From assembly GCA_034698045.1 (NCBI GenBank), contig JAQGAU010000228.1, positions 1 through 33,796 of the forward strand: a DNA stretch of 33,796 bases, in the 5' to 3' direction. The number at the start of each line of letters is the position of its first letter. Position 1 is the stretch's first letter. The notes under the pieces were generated by a model. It was not told where the DNA came from. It worked only from the letters and a program-made list of their open reading frames with translations, and searched no databases. Positions 1-11,700 of the stretch are shown piece after piece. The DNA is from Paramacrobiotus richtersi (Eukaryota; Tardigrada; Eutardigrada; Parachela; Macrobiotidae). The translations under genes were made by a program, and so were the position numbers.

Positions 1-782
1 TTTTGAAAAGTCAGGCGATCCACGCTCTGGATCATTTTTGAAACAGCGTTTTTCTGTTGCTATTGTTAAAGGCTAAGCCGCCGCAGTTTTGGGGGCATTT
101 CCGAGTGTTAAAGCGCGGGTTAATGAACGAGATGGGATTGGATGTTTTAATACGTAACGTTTTAAACGTGTAGCTGTCCTGTTCGCAAACGCTGTTCAAC
201 TGAGAGGAATAAAATTTATCTTCCTACCAGAAATTTCGATCAGTTAGCTATCTCCCGAGCTGCTAGATACATTTCTTATTGTTCCTTATTTTTGCATATG
301 GTCAACAATATAATTTACACTTATGCCGAACAGGTAGCAAAGCACTGTGTTTTCAATTTGTACGCCAGTGTGGGCGTAAGAATTTGCCTACGAACCGCTT
401 CTGGTTATCAAAATTGCCGACAACACTCACGCAGATGTAAAATGTGCAGGATGTAAGCTGTTATTTAAAGATTCACCGCCACACATGCGCCAGCTTGTTA
501 TCCGGAACGAAAAAGACTAGAAAATGGGCACGAAGACAGCCACAGAGAAGAAACCTCGGCATCACCACATGCAGACGTCATGTATTCGCGACAGATATAA
601 GAGAGTCAACACGAGCAAACGGTTATAATGTTAGATATAAAGCAGAGTGGCTGCTGCAAATTCTGCGGCTGTGGAGGCCGAAAAAGAATATCCAGACCTC
701 TTCCGCTTTGAAAGCACCGCTTTTTGCCAACGTCGCGTTCTTACATCGTTATTTGTCGAATTTTGTTTCGTTTACTGTTACT

Positions 783-900
783 TCATCGTGCTTGTTGCTG
801 ATCTACGGGATCCCTAACATAACTTTGGGTACGAACGCTTTGTTGATCCTGTACGCCTACATTTTGTGGATAAACCTCATTGACTATAGAATTTGCGTAC
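783..900 (-). CDS. Candidate last exon of the 8224 gene (weak)
   Basis: The acceptor TTACTTCAG is followed by a frame in the required phase (completing AA|G) that stays open for 38 codons to TGA at 783-785. It does not resemble the 119-residue last exon of the paralogue, has no cysteine and has no hydrophobic tail. The true last exon may lie beyond position 1 or be lost. Confidence 0.22.
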
Positions 901-914
901 CTGAAGTAAAGCGT

Positions 915-1072
915 CAACGGTAAACGTTGCCAAATACGGCAAAGGCAAACTGTAAACGTCAAAATTCTACGGCAAAGGCATAGTAAACGGTAAAGGTAAA
1001 GTGAACGTCAAAGTGGTAAACGGCAAAAAAAACGGCAAAGGCAAAGCAAACGGCAAAGGTAAAGTTGGCCGA
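915..1072 (+). repeat. Degenerate hexamer repeat (GGCAAA / GGTAAA / CGTCAA)
   Basis: About 155 bp of short units built on ACGGCAAAGGCAAA and variants with T for C, repeated over twenty times with small gaps. It lies in the presumed last intron of the 8224 gene, just downstream of exon 11 in the sense of transcription. It is simple-sequence DNA with no coding sense. Confidence 0.75.
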
Positions 1073-1156
1073 GCCAACATTGTTGTGTCTTTATACAGCC
1101 GCTAGGTTTCTTATAACTACAGTTTGGTGCGTTTGACCGATATACTAGACACTCAC

Positions 1157-4100
1157 TTTCCGTCCCATAGCGCGGCATATGTACCAAACGTATGCCATTG
1201 CCTAGGTCCTGTAGAGAATGGATTATGGCAAATCAAAGAACCGCCACTGTCTCCGAAGCATCTGAGAAGTCATAATGTTAAACACAGGAGGATTTTTGGC
1301 ATCGGTTGAAATGACGTTATTTTATCTGCTGCCCTACCCGCCGTCCTCTCCGCCCGCAAAGACGCAGAGTATGTCGGGTGATGTGGACCATCCACGTTTG
1401 GCACATCCCTCGACGCCCAGGAAGGGCGTTTTCGTCTGCTTGAAACCAACATGTGCTACGATGTGCGTTTGGTTCTGCACACCACAGCCCGCGCTGTAGC
1501 ACATCTGACCGGCCAGTGGTCCCAGGTTAGGGCGCGGTAAACATATAGCCTGTACACCATCCGCTGACAGGGGCAGCTCCTAAATATAAGCACCAAAGAA
1601 AACCCATGACGCGATTCGCAGAGTTTTAAGGCTAGACTTCGGTCAAGTGACTCAAGTCCAAGTTTTTGCTGCCAACGACTGCCACTGCATCGGAAAAAAC
1701 ATGTACGAAAGCGACAAGATGGACCTGCAATGAATGCCCTTTTCTCCGTTTGTGCACCCAATCAACGGTTGCGTTTGGTTGGGTTGTTCCGCGATGCGGT
1801 CAAAATGTTTAAACAGAGATACCGCTTTCCGAATCCAAGTTTCCGTCCGATTTCACATCCATCAGTGTTATACAGGTTTCATATGCAGTTATTGTTAGAT
1901 CGCCCAAACAATTCGGACCGAAACCTGGATTGCGAAAACGGCATCTCTGCTTATACTTTTTGGCAGTATTGCAGAACATTCGCTGCGCGCACAAATGGAC
2001 GAAAGGACAATGAAAGTCCCCCTCTTCACTTTTGAAAGTATACTACGCGTGTTATGGACTGCTTCCGATACAGTGACAGTCTTTCACGCAGAACCTTTGG
2101 TTGGACCGGAGTCTAGCCTTAATGATTGAGGAATACGATACTGGCTGTTCACTCGTTCAGAAAGATGCTCAAGCGAAACTATGGCTTTCTGGTAGACCCG
2201 CTGTTCCCCATTGGCCACTGCGTTAGACAGGCCAAAGCGAATACCATGCCGTGTGCACTAAAGACCCCATTTTCCAGATGGACTTGTGGCGACAATGTGG
2301 CAACACTATTATCGAACTAAATCATGCAACCACCAGATATCACCAGAAACAACACGAATCGTCGGAAGCGACACTTTTAGGCTTTTCCACCTGGGAAGAT
2401 ATAACTACCGGTTATCTACGTACATTTTCCAGCAGCACCAATGACATGTCGTAGTTAAAACGGTCCTGGTTTCTGTACAGCGGATGATTGTAGATCGTCT
2501 TGGCGAACACATGAGGAAAATCCTTGTTCAGAGAACCGTAGCAGTCCTGAGGCAACAATGTCACCATAATGTCTTTTGCTCTACAAGGAGCGTTCTGAGT
2601 CAATTGTACGCGGATACCAACCCCACTGAACATAGTAGACCACTCACAGCGGAGCTGTCTTGTTCTCGTCCATCAGACAGTGTGCGGCGGTCAGAACCCA
2701 TTGCGGAGCAATCTGCAAATGCAACACTACGCCATGCAGTACTTCGTTGAAGTAAATACATAGTAAAGGCAAAACATTAAAACTTCTATAGCGCTTAAAT
2801 TACCCATGGTTTAAAACGGGAAACATGCTACCATGGTTCCTGGGCCTTGATAATAATTGGGAATTAACTGGCACAGCTTCGCACAAGACTGTTTTTCAAG
2901 AAAGCACTAAAACCGAGCAGCTGGTTTGGTCGCCCGTTCTGCACGCCCAGATGTTCTATTCACAAGAAAAATTGAATAGCATTTGAGAACGGTCTCCCGA
3001 GCCTCCTCCACTCTGCACCGATGGTTCGCTTAAGCGGGACCGAGCCAGCATCACAACCTTACGTAAACCAAAGCAGGTTTTCCCGGTTTACTCGCCAAAC
3101 TGGAAAACTTTCCAAATCGGAAAATTATCCGTACTGAAGTTTCCTAAGTTGGCGCGATCACACTTCCGTTCAGTACTACTGTACGTAAACCGAGGTGACC
3201 TGCAGTTGCAATCTGTTTCGCTAAGAATATATTATTTTGTACACGTAGTTTGACTCGGTAAAGCAGGGTGCGTTGCTGCCTTTGGCGGTCAGAGGTCAAC
3301 ATTTAAGAATGCGAAAACGACCGACTTTCGACATTTGGTTCAAGTTGAACAAGAAACTATACAACTTTTGAAATTTATTGTCAGATTAGTGTAGTTTAAT
3401 TATTATTATTTCACTACAGTAGCCACAACCTTGTTGAAGGCACTTACACACACGAAAAAGTCCTACTGACTGGCTATTGGAAATTTTTTGATTTTTAGAA
3501 TTTTGTAATGGTTTGGTTGACTTTCGAAACTGAAATTTAGATAAATTTAGATAATGAGAATATTACCACAGATGCCCCGCAGCACGATGTTGCTCCGCAG
3601 ATCCTGACATAGGAGGGCCAGCTGTACACCGATGTCTGTCGAATGGCATCGTTTTTGGTATACAATTCGCAGCATGAAAATCGCACCAGCGTCGATAGAC
3701 TTACTGTTCTGCCGCCTATGATTCTGAGATCATCCTCGGCGTCCTCAACTGGAATCCGCGTTCTGCCACAGTCCGTGGTGCAAATCTCGTCTTCGCCCTG
3801 CGGACAATCTGGTTTGCCTATAATTTTGATAAAACGCATTAAGCACAAGCAGAGCACTGTCCTGAGAGCAGTATGTTATTATTTTATATTATAATACAGG
3901 AGCAGTCAACCCATCAGGGACTTCAAGTCTGGTCGAAAGTAAGGCTAACATATAAAAATACAACACTACGACAGACCGATCACATTACAAGACAGATGTG
4001 TCTTGTAACTTCGAAAAGCCCATCTGATTGCGGTACCATGTCTGGATATACGACAGATTCGTTGTTAGCTCACTGCCCGACGGCAGGGTCTAAAACATGG

Positions 4101-7100
4101 AAGTGGAAACTTCCACTGGAAGTTTCCACTGGAAGTGCAAACTTCCAGTCTGGAAGTGGCACTTTCTAAAACCTGGAAGCACTGGCTAAAACATGGAAGT
4201 CCAGTAGGAAAATCTGGAACCACATTATTCCGTGAAGATGTACTGTGTTTCCCGTAAATATAGAAAAAGAAATACGAAACATTATACTGCACAGAGCTGT
4301 ATACGTATACGCTGAGGAGGAGTATACTGTACAGTGTACACTAAATAACGGAAATCCACTGCACATGAGCTGCTGAGCAGTGAGCAGTGCTGAGCAGTGC
4401 GCCGCACAGCCAGCGGAAGTAATTAAATTACTAGGACTTTAGATTATCTGAACAAACATCATTACAATTTACAGGTAGGTCAGCAAGTTGTGCGGCGGCA
4501 ACATGTGCCTACATATGATAAACGTTTCCCGTGTGCGTCATAACTACCAGTATGTAATTTTGCCCTAGACTGATACACTTACAAATGAATGTTTATATTC
4601 CTCTGCACACTACGCAGAAGGAAGTCCACTGTCTGCTCCATTATAAACCAAAAGGAGTGTGACTTGCCAGTTCGTAAGCTGCTGCAGTTAAAAAAGTCAG
4701 ACTAGTCAGAAAGATCTTAGTGCCTGTGAATCCGCCTCTGCTTATAAGGAGGAACGGATTCCCAGGCACTGTGGAAAGATCGTAAAATTTTGCCGTCCAA
4801 GGAGCAAGCAGAATGCTCAGTCAACCAGTACATCACGTCTGTCCGCAAAAATGTACTCTCGATTCTCTTATCTGAGAAACGTGCCAGCTGCGACCTGCTC
4901 AAACCAGTGGCAATGTTGAAAAGCACAGCTGAGAGAAAACATAAACTATGTGGATGCGCTTTGGCAGTTGGCCGTTAAATCGAGAGCTCTAGTCACTCAA
5001 ATTCCTTAACATTTGTACACTTGCTCATACTTGCAGTTGTATAACTAGTAGCTATACGTTTCTACTCGTTTCGACTGCCGCTCGCTAATTGCGTTGTCCT
5101 GATCATATTAGGACCCACGCCGCCGCCACGGAGGACAAAGAAAGGTCACCTTCTCCTGTGACTGGCCATAATCGACAACGCGCATGGTTAGGAAACAACA
5201 CGTAGCTTCAATTATGGTTAAGGGATCGCAAACTGTGCGAAATATTTTCTTTTCTTAAACAGCGGAACTAACTACAGATAGCATTCGTTTAATTTCTATT
5301 AGCATAATAAACATAGGCGCAGTTTCCTGATTAAGTAATTGGACCAGTCATCTACAAGCGTGAAATCATTCTTATTCGTATGTTTTTGAACGTTACCAAA
5401 GTTTACAGGGTAGTACAAGCAGGCGGGGTAAAAATTATTACATTTGTCATTTCATTGCCCAAAGCGCAGCATAATTATCGGCATAATTAAGGTAGATTTA
5501 CTTACTTATTTACTTAAGGTAGTACTGTATCAAAAGAAGCACGTCGGTTACATTTCGAAAAGCCATAGATTTTCAGCTGCAGCAATTGTGTGGAACTGTT
5601 GGTATGTGTACCTGCTGGCTATCTTCCATACGCTTATTTTGTTGGGTAAAAAATGTTGTACGGCCACCTGCATCTGAATGCAGCTGCGCGGTGGGCATAG
5701 AAATTCTGATGCGTATGTAGTTCTTGCTAAACAAGAATGCCATGCTTGCATTCCGCATGCTGGTTCGGTTCAAAATATGGATACTGCGGAGTTAAAACAT
5801 ATTTCACTAAAGTGATGACCATTGTTTCTGGGATATGGCTAAATAAATGTAAAAGTAGTGAACGACCGTTTGAGCAAACTGTAACTGTACCGTAACCAAT
5901 AATGTTGCGTCTGATAGTGGACATAAGTCACTCAGAATTGCCAGACTGTCCCTTCCATGTTTTAGCCAGTGCTTCCAGGTTTTAGAAAGTGCCACTTCCA
6001 GACTGGAAGTTTGCACTTCCAGTGAAAACTTCCAGTGGAAGTTCCCACTTCCATGTTTTAGACCCTGCCCTGCCCGACTTGCAGCGATTAATTTTGTGGT
6101 CCGCGTGCACGCTTGTCGGGTGCACAACCGTCTGAAATGTGTTCCATCGAGTCGTGCGTTGGATCAAAATGAGAAAAACCGCTTAAGCCGGGCAGTCAGT
6201 AAAAAACGCAGCGTCTGGGCTTTTTCGCAGGCGTTGAAGGTACCTCGCAGACGTGCCTACTGCAGGCCCGGTGCCCAGCAAAAAGTGTTTATTGGGCTCC
6301 ATTTACCGGTGGTTTCAAGCGGATTCTATTTCCAGCAAAACGTACTGCCGATCCTAGGAACGCAGTCGCATCATCAAGTGTACATGCGCTCTACTTACCG
6401 GCAAAACTGCCGCACATGCGGTACCGCTTTCGTAAGGCTAGGTGAAACTGAAGATCTTACAACGCGGTTGTTGTAGCAGCAACTGGACACATCCCTCTAT
6501 GGATGCACTGCTACAGGATGGGCCCAATAAAGACTCTTTGATGTGCACCGGGCCCAGAAAGCACGTCTGCAAGGTACAATAAAACACAGCCCACAAACAA
6601 CCATTGGGGCGCCTGCCTTCTGCAACGATATGGACTACTGTGTGTGCAGCTACCGCCCATGGTATCCGCGAAACGGCGGCGAAGATGATCGTCGGGGAAT
6701 ACTGAGTTCCTCGATATTATTACTCTGCTAGTCTTTCAGGCAGTGACGTTTGTTGCGCTCACCATCACAGATCGTCTCCAGCTGCAGACACTTGGTCCGG
6801 TCGGATGGACAACGGAAGCCATTCTGTCCGCATGGTGCTCCTCAAGAGAGCACACTGCATATTTAATATCCACAGGGCTGCACTGTGTAAACTACATCGT
6901 ACGAGTGAGTTCTACGGTCCATGAATCAGATTTGGTTGGGTTCAGTGAGTATGCATCAATTTTTATGACCTGCAAAGAGTAATTACATGAACAGGACGGA
7001 GCCTTCAAGCCCGGCTGACAGCAATAAACGCTGGAACAAACAATGCTCTCGTCTCAAAGATTACTCACCATAGCGTCGCTAAAGGTTAGCGAATCGAACG

Positions 7101-8224
7101 GCTGTTGTTCGCAGACATTCGAAAACAAGTTTCCAAGCTGTAAGTCTGCAAGGTAGTAATGAGGTTACATTTGTTTTAGTACCAGTCAGTAACTGTCAGT
7201 TAGTACATGACGCAGTCTTGTCTCGTACAATTGGCGTCCCAGGCAGATATATAGGAATTCAGGCAGTAAGGCTTTGTTTTTTCCTTATCTCCTTGCTGCG
7301 GGAGACTGGATGCCAATCCATGCAACTGCGGCCAAAGAAAGACACTCTAAGGTCTACCGTAAAAAACGAAGCAGGCAGCTGTATGTTCAACTATAACGTG
7401 CTGTTACTTCTGTTAGTAGTTTGGTGCAGAGTATACAGCACACCCCCTGAAATCTATTTACATGGGTGGTTTTTTATGGTAGGAGTCCGTATGACACTGA
7501 GTTTTAGCAGATCACCTCAGATATGAGTATTTCCCATCCATAGTGTGCTAAACGTTTGACCCCCAAAAACAATACGGTCAGCAACTTTATCAATTCACGC
7601 TGCGCACACGACACGTTACCCGCGGCGCTAAGGTTACGGAATTACGGATCAATGAGATACCTCGTATAAAGTTCTGAAATCTTTAACTTTTTAACCAAAG
7701 ATATTTCGATAATTTAGTCGACTCAAACCCCATGAAACTGACAACTTTATGCAACTGGCTGGAGCGCTAGGCCAGCCATCTTTCATATTTATACCAGCAC
7801 AACGTACGGCGCAATCGCTTAAATAAACGATCAGCAAACGCAAATCCTTAATCGGAAAGGAAGTTCGAACGTGATACTGTACTCAGGACGACCATCGATC
7901 ATGGGCGGTCGATAATGGCCTAACACCCAGTTTACTACTCGAATAACCTTAAGGAGAAGTCAGCACCTGTACGGCTCCTCCGGGTGCGGTGACGCGTATC
8001 GCCAGGAAACTGCGTTTCAGAGTCGAATGATAATTCTCCCAAGCGAGAGTGAAATTGGAATATCGCAGCGTTACTTTCGGATTATCTTCCGTAAGCGTAA
8101 TATTCCTCATTACAAAGTCCCCCGGAAAACCTCCCGCGTACGTTGGAGGAGTTGGTAGATCCTGACAGTGAAATCTTTGAATATGACGACCGTACACGAA
8201 CAGCAGCATAACTACGATAAACAT
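1157..8224 (-). CDS. CUB-LDLa-S1 serine protease with intact triad, 11 exons found, 3' end unresolved
   Basis: Exons (minus strand): 8224-7967, 7325-7229, 7145-7069, 6969-6903, 6840-6763, 3817-3705, 3635-3567, 2712-2648, 2580-2424, 1579-1338, 1261-1157. All are GT-AG, with the same phases as the paralogue ending at 8755. Domains in order: hydrophobic N-terminal signal; CUB-like domain (GGFPGDFV; SYISAWD; VCEQQ; SDSWTVEL); LDLa split by intron 5 (CPSDRTKC, ICDG, then DCPQGEDEIC); RIIGG at 224-228; S1 domain. His264 is in TAAHC (2680-2682), Asp319 in YDMSLV, and Ser413 in GDSGGS (1246-1248). Position 189 by chymotrypsin numbering is Gly, so specificity is probably not trypsin-like. Intron 5 is 2945 bp and joins exons 5 and 6 in phase (G|GC). 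It could instead separate two gene remnants, but the perfect complementarity of exons 1-5 and 6-11 argues for one gene. The last exon is uncertain. An acceptor at 901-902 opens a 38-codon tail to a stop at 783-785, but it lacks the expected cysteine and has no similarity to the paralogue's final exon. Confidence 0.82.
1814..1949. mobile_element. 136-bp MITE with about 38-bp terminal inverted repeats
   Basis: The left end CAGAGATACCG and right end CGGCATCTCTG begin imperfect inverted repeats of about 38 bp (roughly 80% matching) around a spacer of about 60 bp. The tip resembles the tip of the hAT-like element at 27589-28111. No clear target duplication remains (flanks TGTTTAAA and CTTATACT), so it is probably old. 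It lies in intron 9 of the 8224 gene. Confidence 0.65.
4082..4199 (+). repeat. 118-bp palindrome-rich repeat, copy 1
   Basis: This block starts GGCAGGGTCTAAAACATGG and ends CTAAAACATGGAAG. It holds the perfect palindrome ACTTCCACTGGAAGT and three copies of CTAAAACMTGGAAG. It matches the reverse complement of 5952-6069 at 116 of 118 positions. Both copies lie in intron 5 of the 8224 gene. No target duplication is seen. It could be a short nonautonomous element or a local inverted duplication. Confidence 0.85.
5952..6069 (-). repeat. 118-bp palindrome-rich repeat, copy 2 (inverted)
   Basis: This is the reverse-complement partner of 4082-4199, with two mismatches and no gaps. The loop between them is about 1.75 kb, so the intron 5 pre-mRNA could fold into a long duplex. 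Confidence 0.85.
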
Positions 8225-8754
8225 GGCAGAGAGCTGTATTAGTTTCGATTATTGACGCAATTTATTCGAGATAGTAAGTATATGTTGTCATTTTGCTGCA
8301 TCCACTGCGCTTATTCTGTCAGTTTGAATCGATGCTGATGCGGTTGCTAGCACACAAAATAATGACTATGTAGTAATGAGGTACCCACAGATACATACTG
8401 CATGCGTAACGTAAAAATTCAATCAAAGTAGCAACACAATAAACAACAGACTATTTTCGCTACTTTCATCTTGAACCCGATTCCTGTCCTGCTGCTTTTA
8501 CGTTATACCTAAATATTGCATTACGGTATCTGTTACGTTCGGCTTCTCGTCACGCCTAAATGCAGTTTACTGTATTTTTGACGCTTTCGGCGGAAGAAAA
8601 GCTTTTTCTATCGCTACAGCGGAATCACGACCCAGCACTAGGAACGTATATGTTAACAACTGTTTTTCGAAAATCTGATGACGTTCGTGTATACAATACA
8701 GTCAACAGGAACATCTGCGCGTTCAAGATATCAAACATAAAAATCAACGAAGCC
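8225..8754 (-). promoter_or_regulatory. 530-bp spacer between the tandem protease genes
   Basis: This segment lies between the stop codon of the upstream paralogue (8755) and the start codon of the second gene (8224). It must hold the 3' end of one gene and the promoter of the other. I see no convincing AATAAA or TATA element on the minus strand, so the regulatory assignment rests on position only. Confidence 0.35.
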
Positions 8755-11700
8755 TCAAACTCCAAAAAGCCACATGTCGAGTGCAGTCATTACCATGAGC
8801 ATTCCGACGATCCAGTACTGCAAAGACTCTCGAGTCCCCGTAGACGGTGGTACAGTGATGGAACGCAGTGCTTCGGGCTCGTTTGCGTCCGCACGCAAAT
8901 CTGCAACCCGTACTTGTGGCACCGTCGTCTCATCTTCCCACTCACGCACAGCTGGGCCGCTCAGAATTGGCACGGTTCTATTGGAGAAGTAGCCCGCATA
9001 GTTTTGGGCGTAGAGGCTCTCGGCGATGAACGGCATCGCCCATTTCACCTTGAAGAACGCGCTGCGCTCTTTCTCGCACACACTGTAATTAGCACCAGGA
9101 TGCATCACAGAAACTCTAGCATAATAATGAGCAACATTCAATAAAGTAATGAGCCCACTACTTACTTCCAGTTGAACACGGGCGATGTTATCCCCAACTG
9201 ATGCCACTGTACTGTTCCAGATGCTGACGGTTTTGGACAGGCGAGGGCGCCACCGTTATCTTGGTGGCAACTGCAAGTAACGCAAAAGTTTTCTCACTCG
9301 GTGACCTTTTGTCAGGGCAAAGTGTTGCAGACTTACACGCCTTCCGTGCCATTAGCATAGACACAGATCATATCGGGACTCGTGTTCCAGCCATTCTTGG
9401 CGCAGGCTTCCGTGCCGAAAACGGGCGCATTCGCCTGCTTAAACGTTGCCTGGGGTACCGAGGTGGTCTGGTTGGAAGTACCACACCCTCCCACGCGGCA
9501 CAGCTCGCCCACTAAGGGACCCATGTTAGGCCGCGGTAGACACACGGCTTGTACGCCATTGTCAGCGAATCCCAGATCCTGAAAGTATCTGTAGTTGTTA
9601 ATCTGACAAGCACGCGCATTTCTACCGTGGGCATTTCTTATTCGATTCGATTCGAATGCCCATTCGATTAAGAAACCACCGGCGGTTTTCTCGTCTAGAA
9701 GAATCACATGCGAATTAAAAGCTCCTGTTGCCATCGATTTCCTGGGGCGTTTCCAATGAAAATGAAGAGAAAAATGAAGAACCGCACCAACGTAAGGAAC
9801 CAAAACGCCCTTCTGTGGTAAGAACGTCAATGATCCCAGAAAAAAAATGTAACTGACTGAAATGCGTGGATCTATCCAGTTTACGCAGTATACCGAAAGG
9901 AACCAGTTCGTACATTTTCAAGGAAAAGGAGCGCCATGTCGTAACTGAGGTCTGATTTTTTGAATTGCGGATGCATGAAGATCCTCTCGGCGGTGACGGT
10001 GGGATCCAGTTTCCTTAAGGACTGGCCGGCATTGCACCACTGCGGTAGCACCGTCACTTCTACGTCAGTCGGGCTATCAACGCATAAAATAATTCAATTT
10101 AGTTCAGATCTTCTACGCTGTTCGCACAAAATAAAAAATACTGAAATGTCGATTTATGAAAAGAACTGTCAGAAAAGTTTCACTAAAAACTCACTCAGGA
10201 GCAGTGTTGCTGGCCGTCGCGAGACAGCTCGCCGCCGTAATTACCCATTGTCGTCCGATCTACAGCACAAGAACAAAAGTGGTTATTGTGTCATGCAGCT
10301 TACCAGGGCACAGCTTCCTCTTGGATCGTGTGTATACTTTACTGAAGCTTTACCACAGACCCCGCACATGTAGCATATCTGGTTGGATCGTAATTCTTAA
10401 CGATGACTTGCCAGGGCCAGGTTGTTATCGACACCTACAGAACATTACTATCTTAATTTCGGAAAGCCAGCTCAACAGGTTTATGCGTACCGTAGTACCA
10501 CCAATTATCCGGAGATTTGGGGTCGCGTTATCGGCTGGTGTCTGAGGCTTGCCGCAGTCGTTGGTACAGATCTCGTCCTCGTTTTGCGGACAGTCTTTAA
10601 CGCCTGCAAAAGACACACTTCGGTAGAAGATGTTGTTACTGGGTTCGTATGCTTAAAACAGGCAATGTAACAAACTAATTAATACCAGAAATAACCGTTA
10701 CTTGATTTATAGACATACCGTCACAAATCTGCTCCAGTTGGGCGCATTTTGTCTTATCCGACGGACAGCGTAAAGCCAGCTTTCCACAAGGGGCACCTGT
10801 ATCGGAATTGATCACAATGTTTAGCGGAAGCTTCACCGATCAACTTCAGCTAATTGTAATGAATCGGACATTACGCGAAACTTCCAGCGTCCAGGAATCC
10901 TCCAGTGTGGGTCTCATGGCGTAAAAGTTGACTTGTATGAGCTAAAACATAAACATTAGCAGGAAAAAGGTGCAGTGTGATTATCTTTGCGCGAAACCCG
11001 GTTCCATACAACACAGACGGAAGGCTGGTAGAATAAGTAATTTATCAAGAAAATTGTTATTTTCTGTATATTATTAAACTAGACCATACTACGCCCCCTA
11101 CCGCAGTGTCGCTGTAGGAGAGAACATCGATGGTTTGTTGCTCGCACATGCGTTTCGATATAACTGGCAACCTTCGATCTGCAAATGTCATATCATTCAT
11201 CACACGTGGGTTGGCAGTAATTGCTCTCCGTCGTTGGCATACAGTTCATGTCCCAAATGGAAATGTACTCGTCCTGGCAGAGTGGCCGGGGCTTGTCAGG
11301 ACCCCACCCTTGGGGTAAGGTTTGCGCTGTCCCTCGGATCTACGCAAACAAACAGAATGGCATTTGTTCATTTGTTGACCAAAACTGGAACACTGTTCGT
11401 TTGGTCTTTTATTTTGGGAAATACTGGCTAGAATACGCACAGTTCGAATCCGAGCAGTATAGACTTCTTATTTATTTGGGTAAAAAAATACTTTTCAGGG
11501 GCCGTGCAAAACGAATATTTCCCTGTGCGTAACACGGTAACAGCGCCAGTGCGCGAGTTATCTTTCGTAACCCGAAGGGCCGAAACGCAAAGACGAATTG
11601 TGACGCTAAAGCGAGCTACCAACAATACCGTACGCGCCACATCAAACGACACACAAGAGAGCCCTAGAGCTCGCAAGATTCGGCTCTGCCCTTCAAGCTA

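Larger units (their letters stand above)
3818..6762 (-). other. Large intron 5 of the 8224 gene; otherwise nothing recognised
   Basis: Apart from the two 118-bp inverted repeats I see no exon, RNA gene or element here. Splitting the LDLa module, it is far longer than the paralogue's intron 5 (115 nt) and so accounts for most of the length difference between the genes. Weak stretches near 6315-6440 and 6620-6730 vaguely recall protease exons, but they are not needed once exons 6-8 at 2648-3817 are assigned. Confidence 0.5.

Noticed and set aside
641-735. Minus-strand segment with GAFKAEEVW resembling the paralogue's AFFKVKW
   Set aside because: No acceptor in the required phase precedes it, a stop lies two codons before its cysteine, and the resemblance is very short.
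444-923. 159-codon plus-strand ORF
   Set aside because: It has no recognisable domain and is Arg/Lys-rich with a hydrophobic end. It overlaps the presumed last intron of a minus-strand gene and reads into the hexamer repeat. It is likely chance.
6310-6730. Degenerate protease-like exons (YESGTACAAVLP with a donor at 6403; a QYVLLE stretch; PWAVAAHT) below exon 5 of the 8224 gene
   Set aside because: At first these suggested a separate pseudogene. Exons 6-11 at 1157-3817 continue exons 1-5 in exact phase and length, so one gene explains the data and these resemblances are probably chance.
8560-9144. 194-codon plus-strand ORF
   Set aside because: It is the antisense shadow of the last exon of the 12427 gene, which has clear homology and splice support.
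9640-9670. Clustered ATTCG repeats
   Set aside because: These are only a few short units within intron 9 of the 12427 gene, too short to call a satellite.
11440-11456. GTTCGAATCC resembling a tRNA B box
   Set aside because: There is no A box or foldable tRNA upstream. It lies inside intron 1 of a protein gene.
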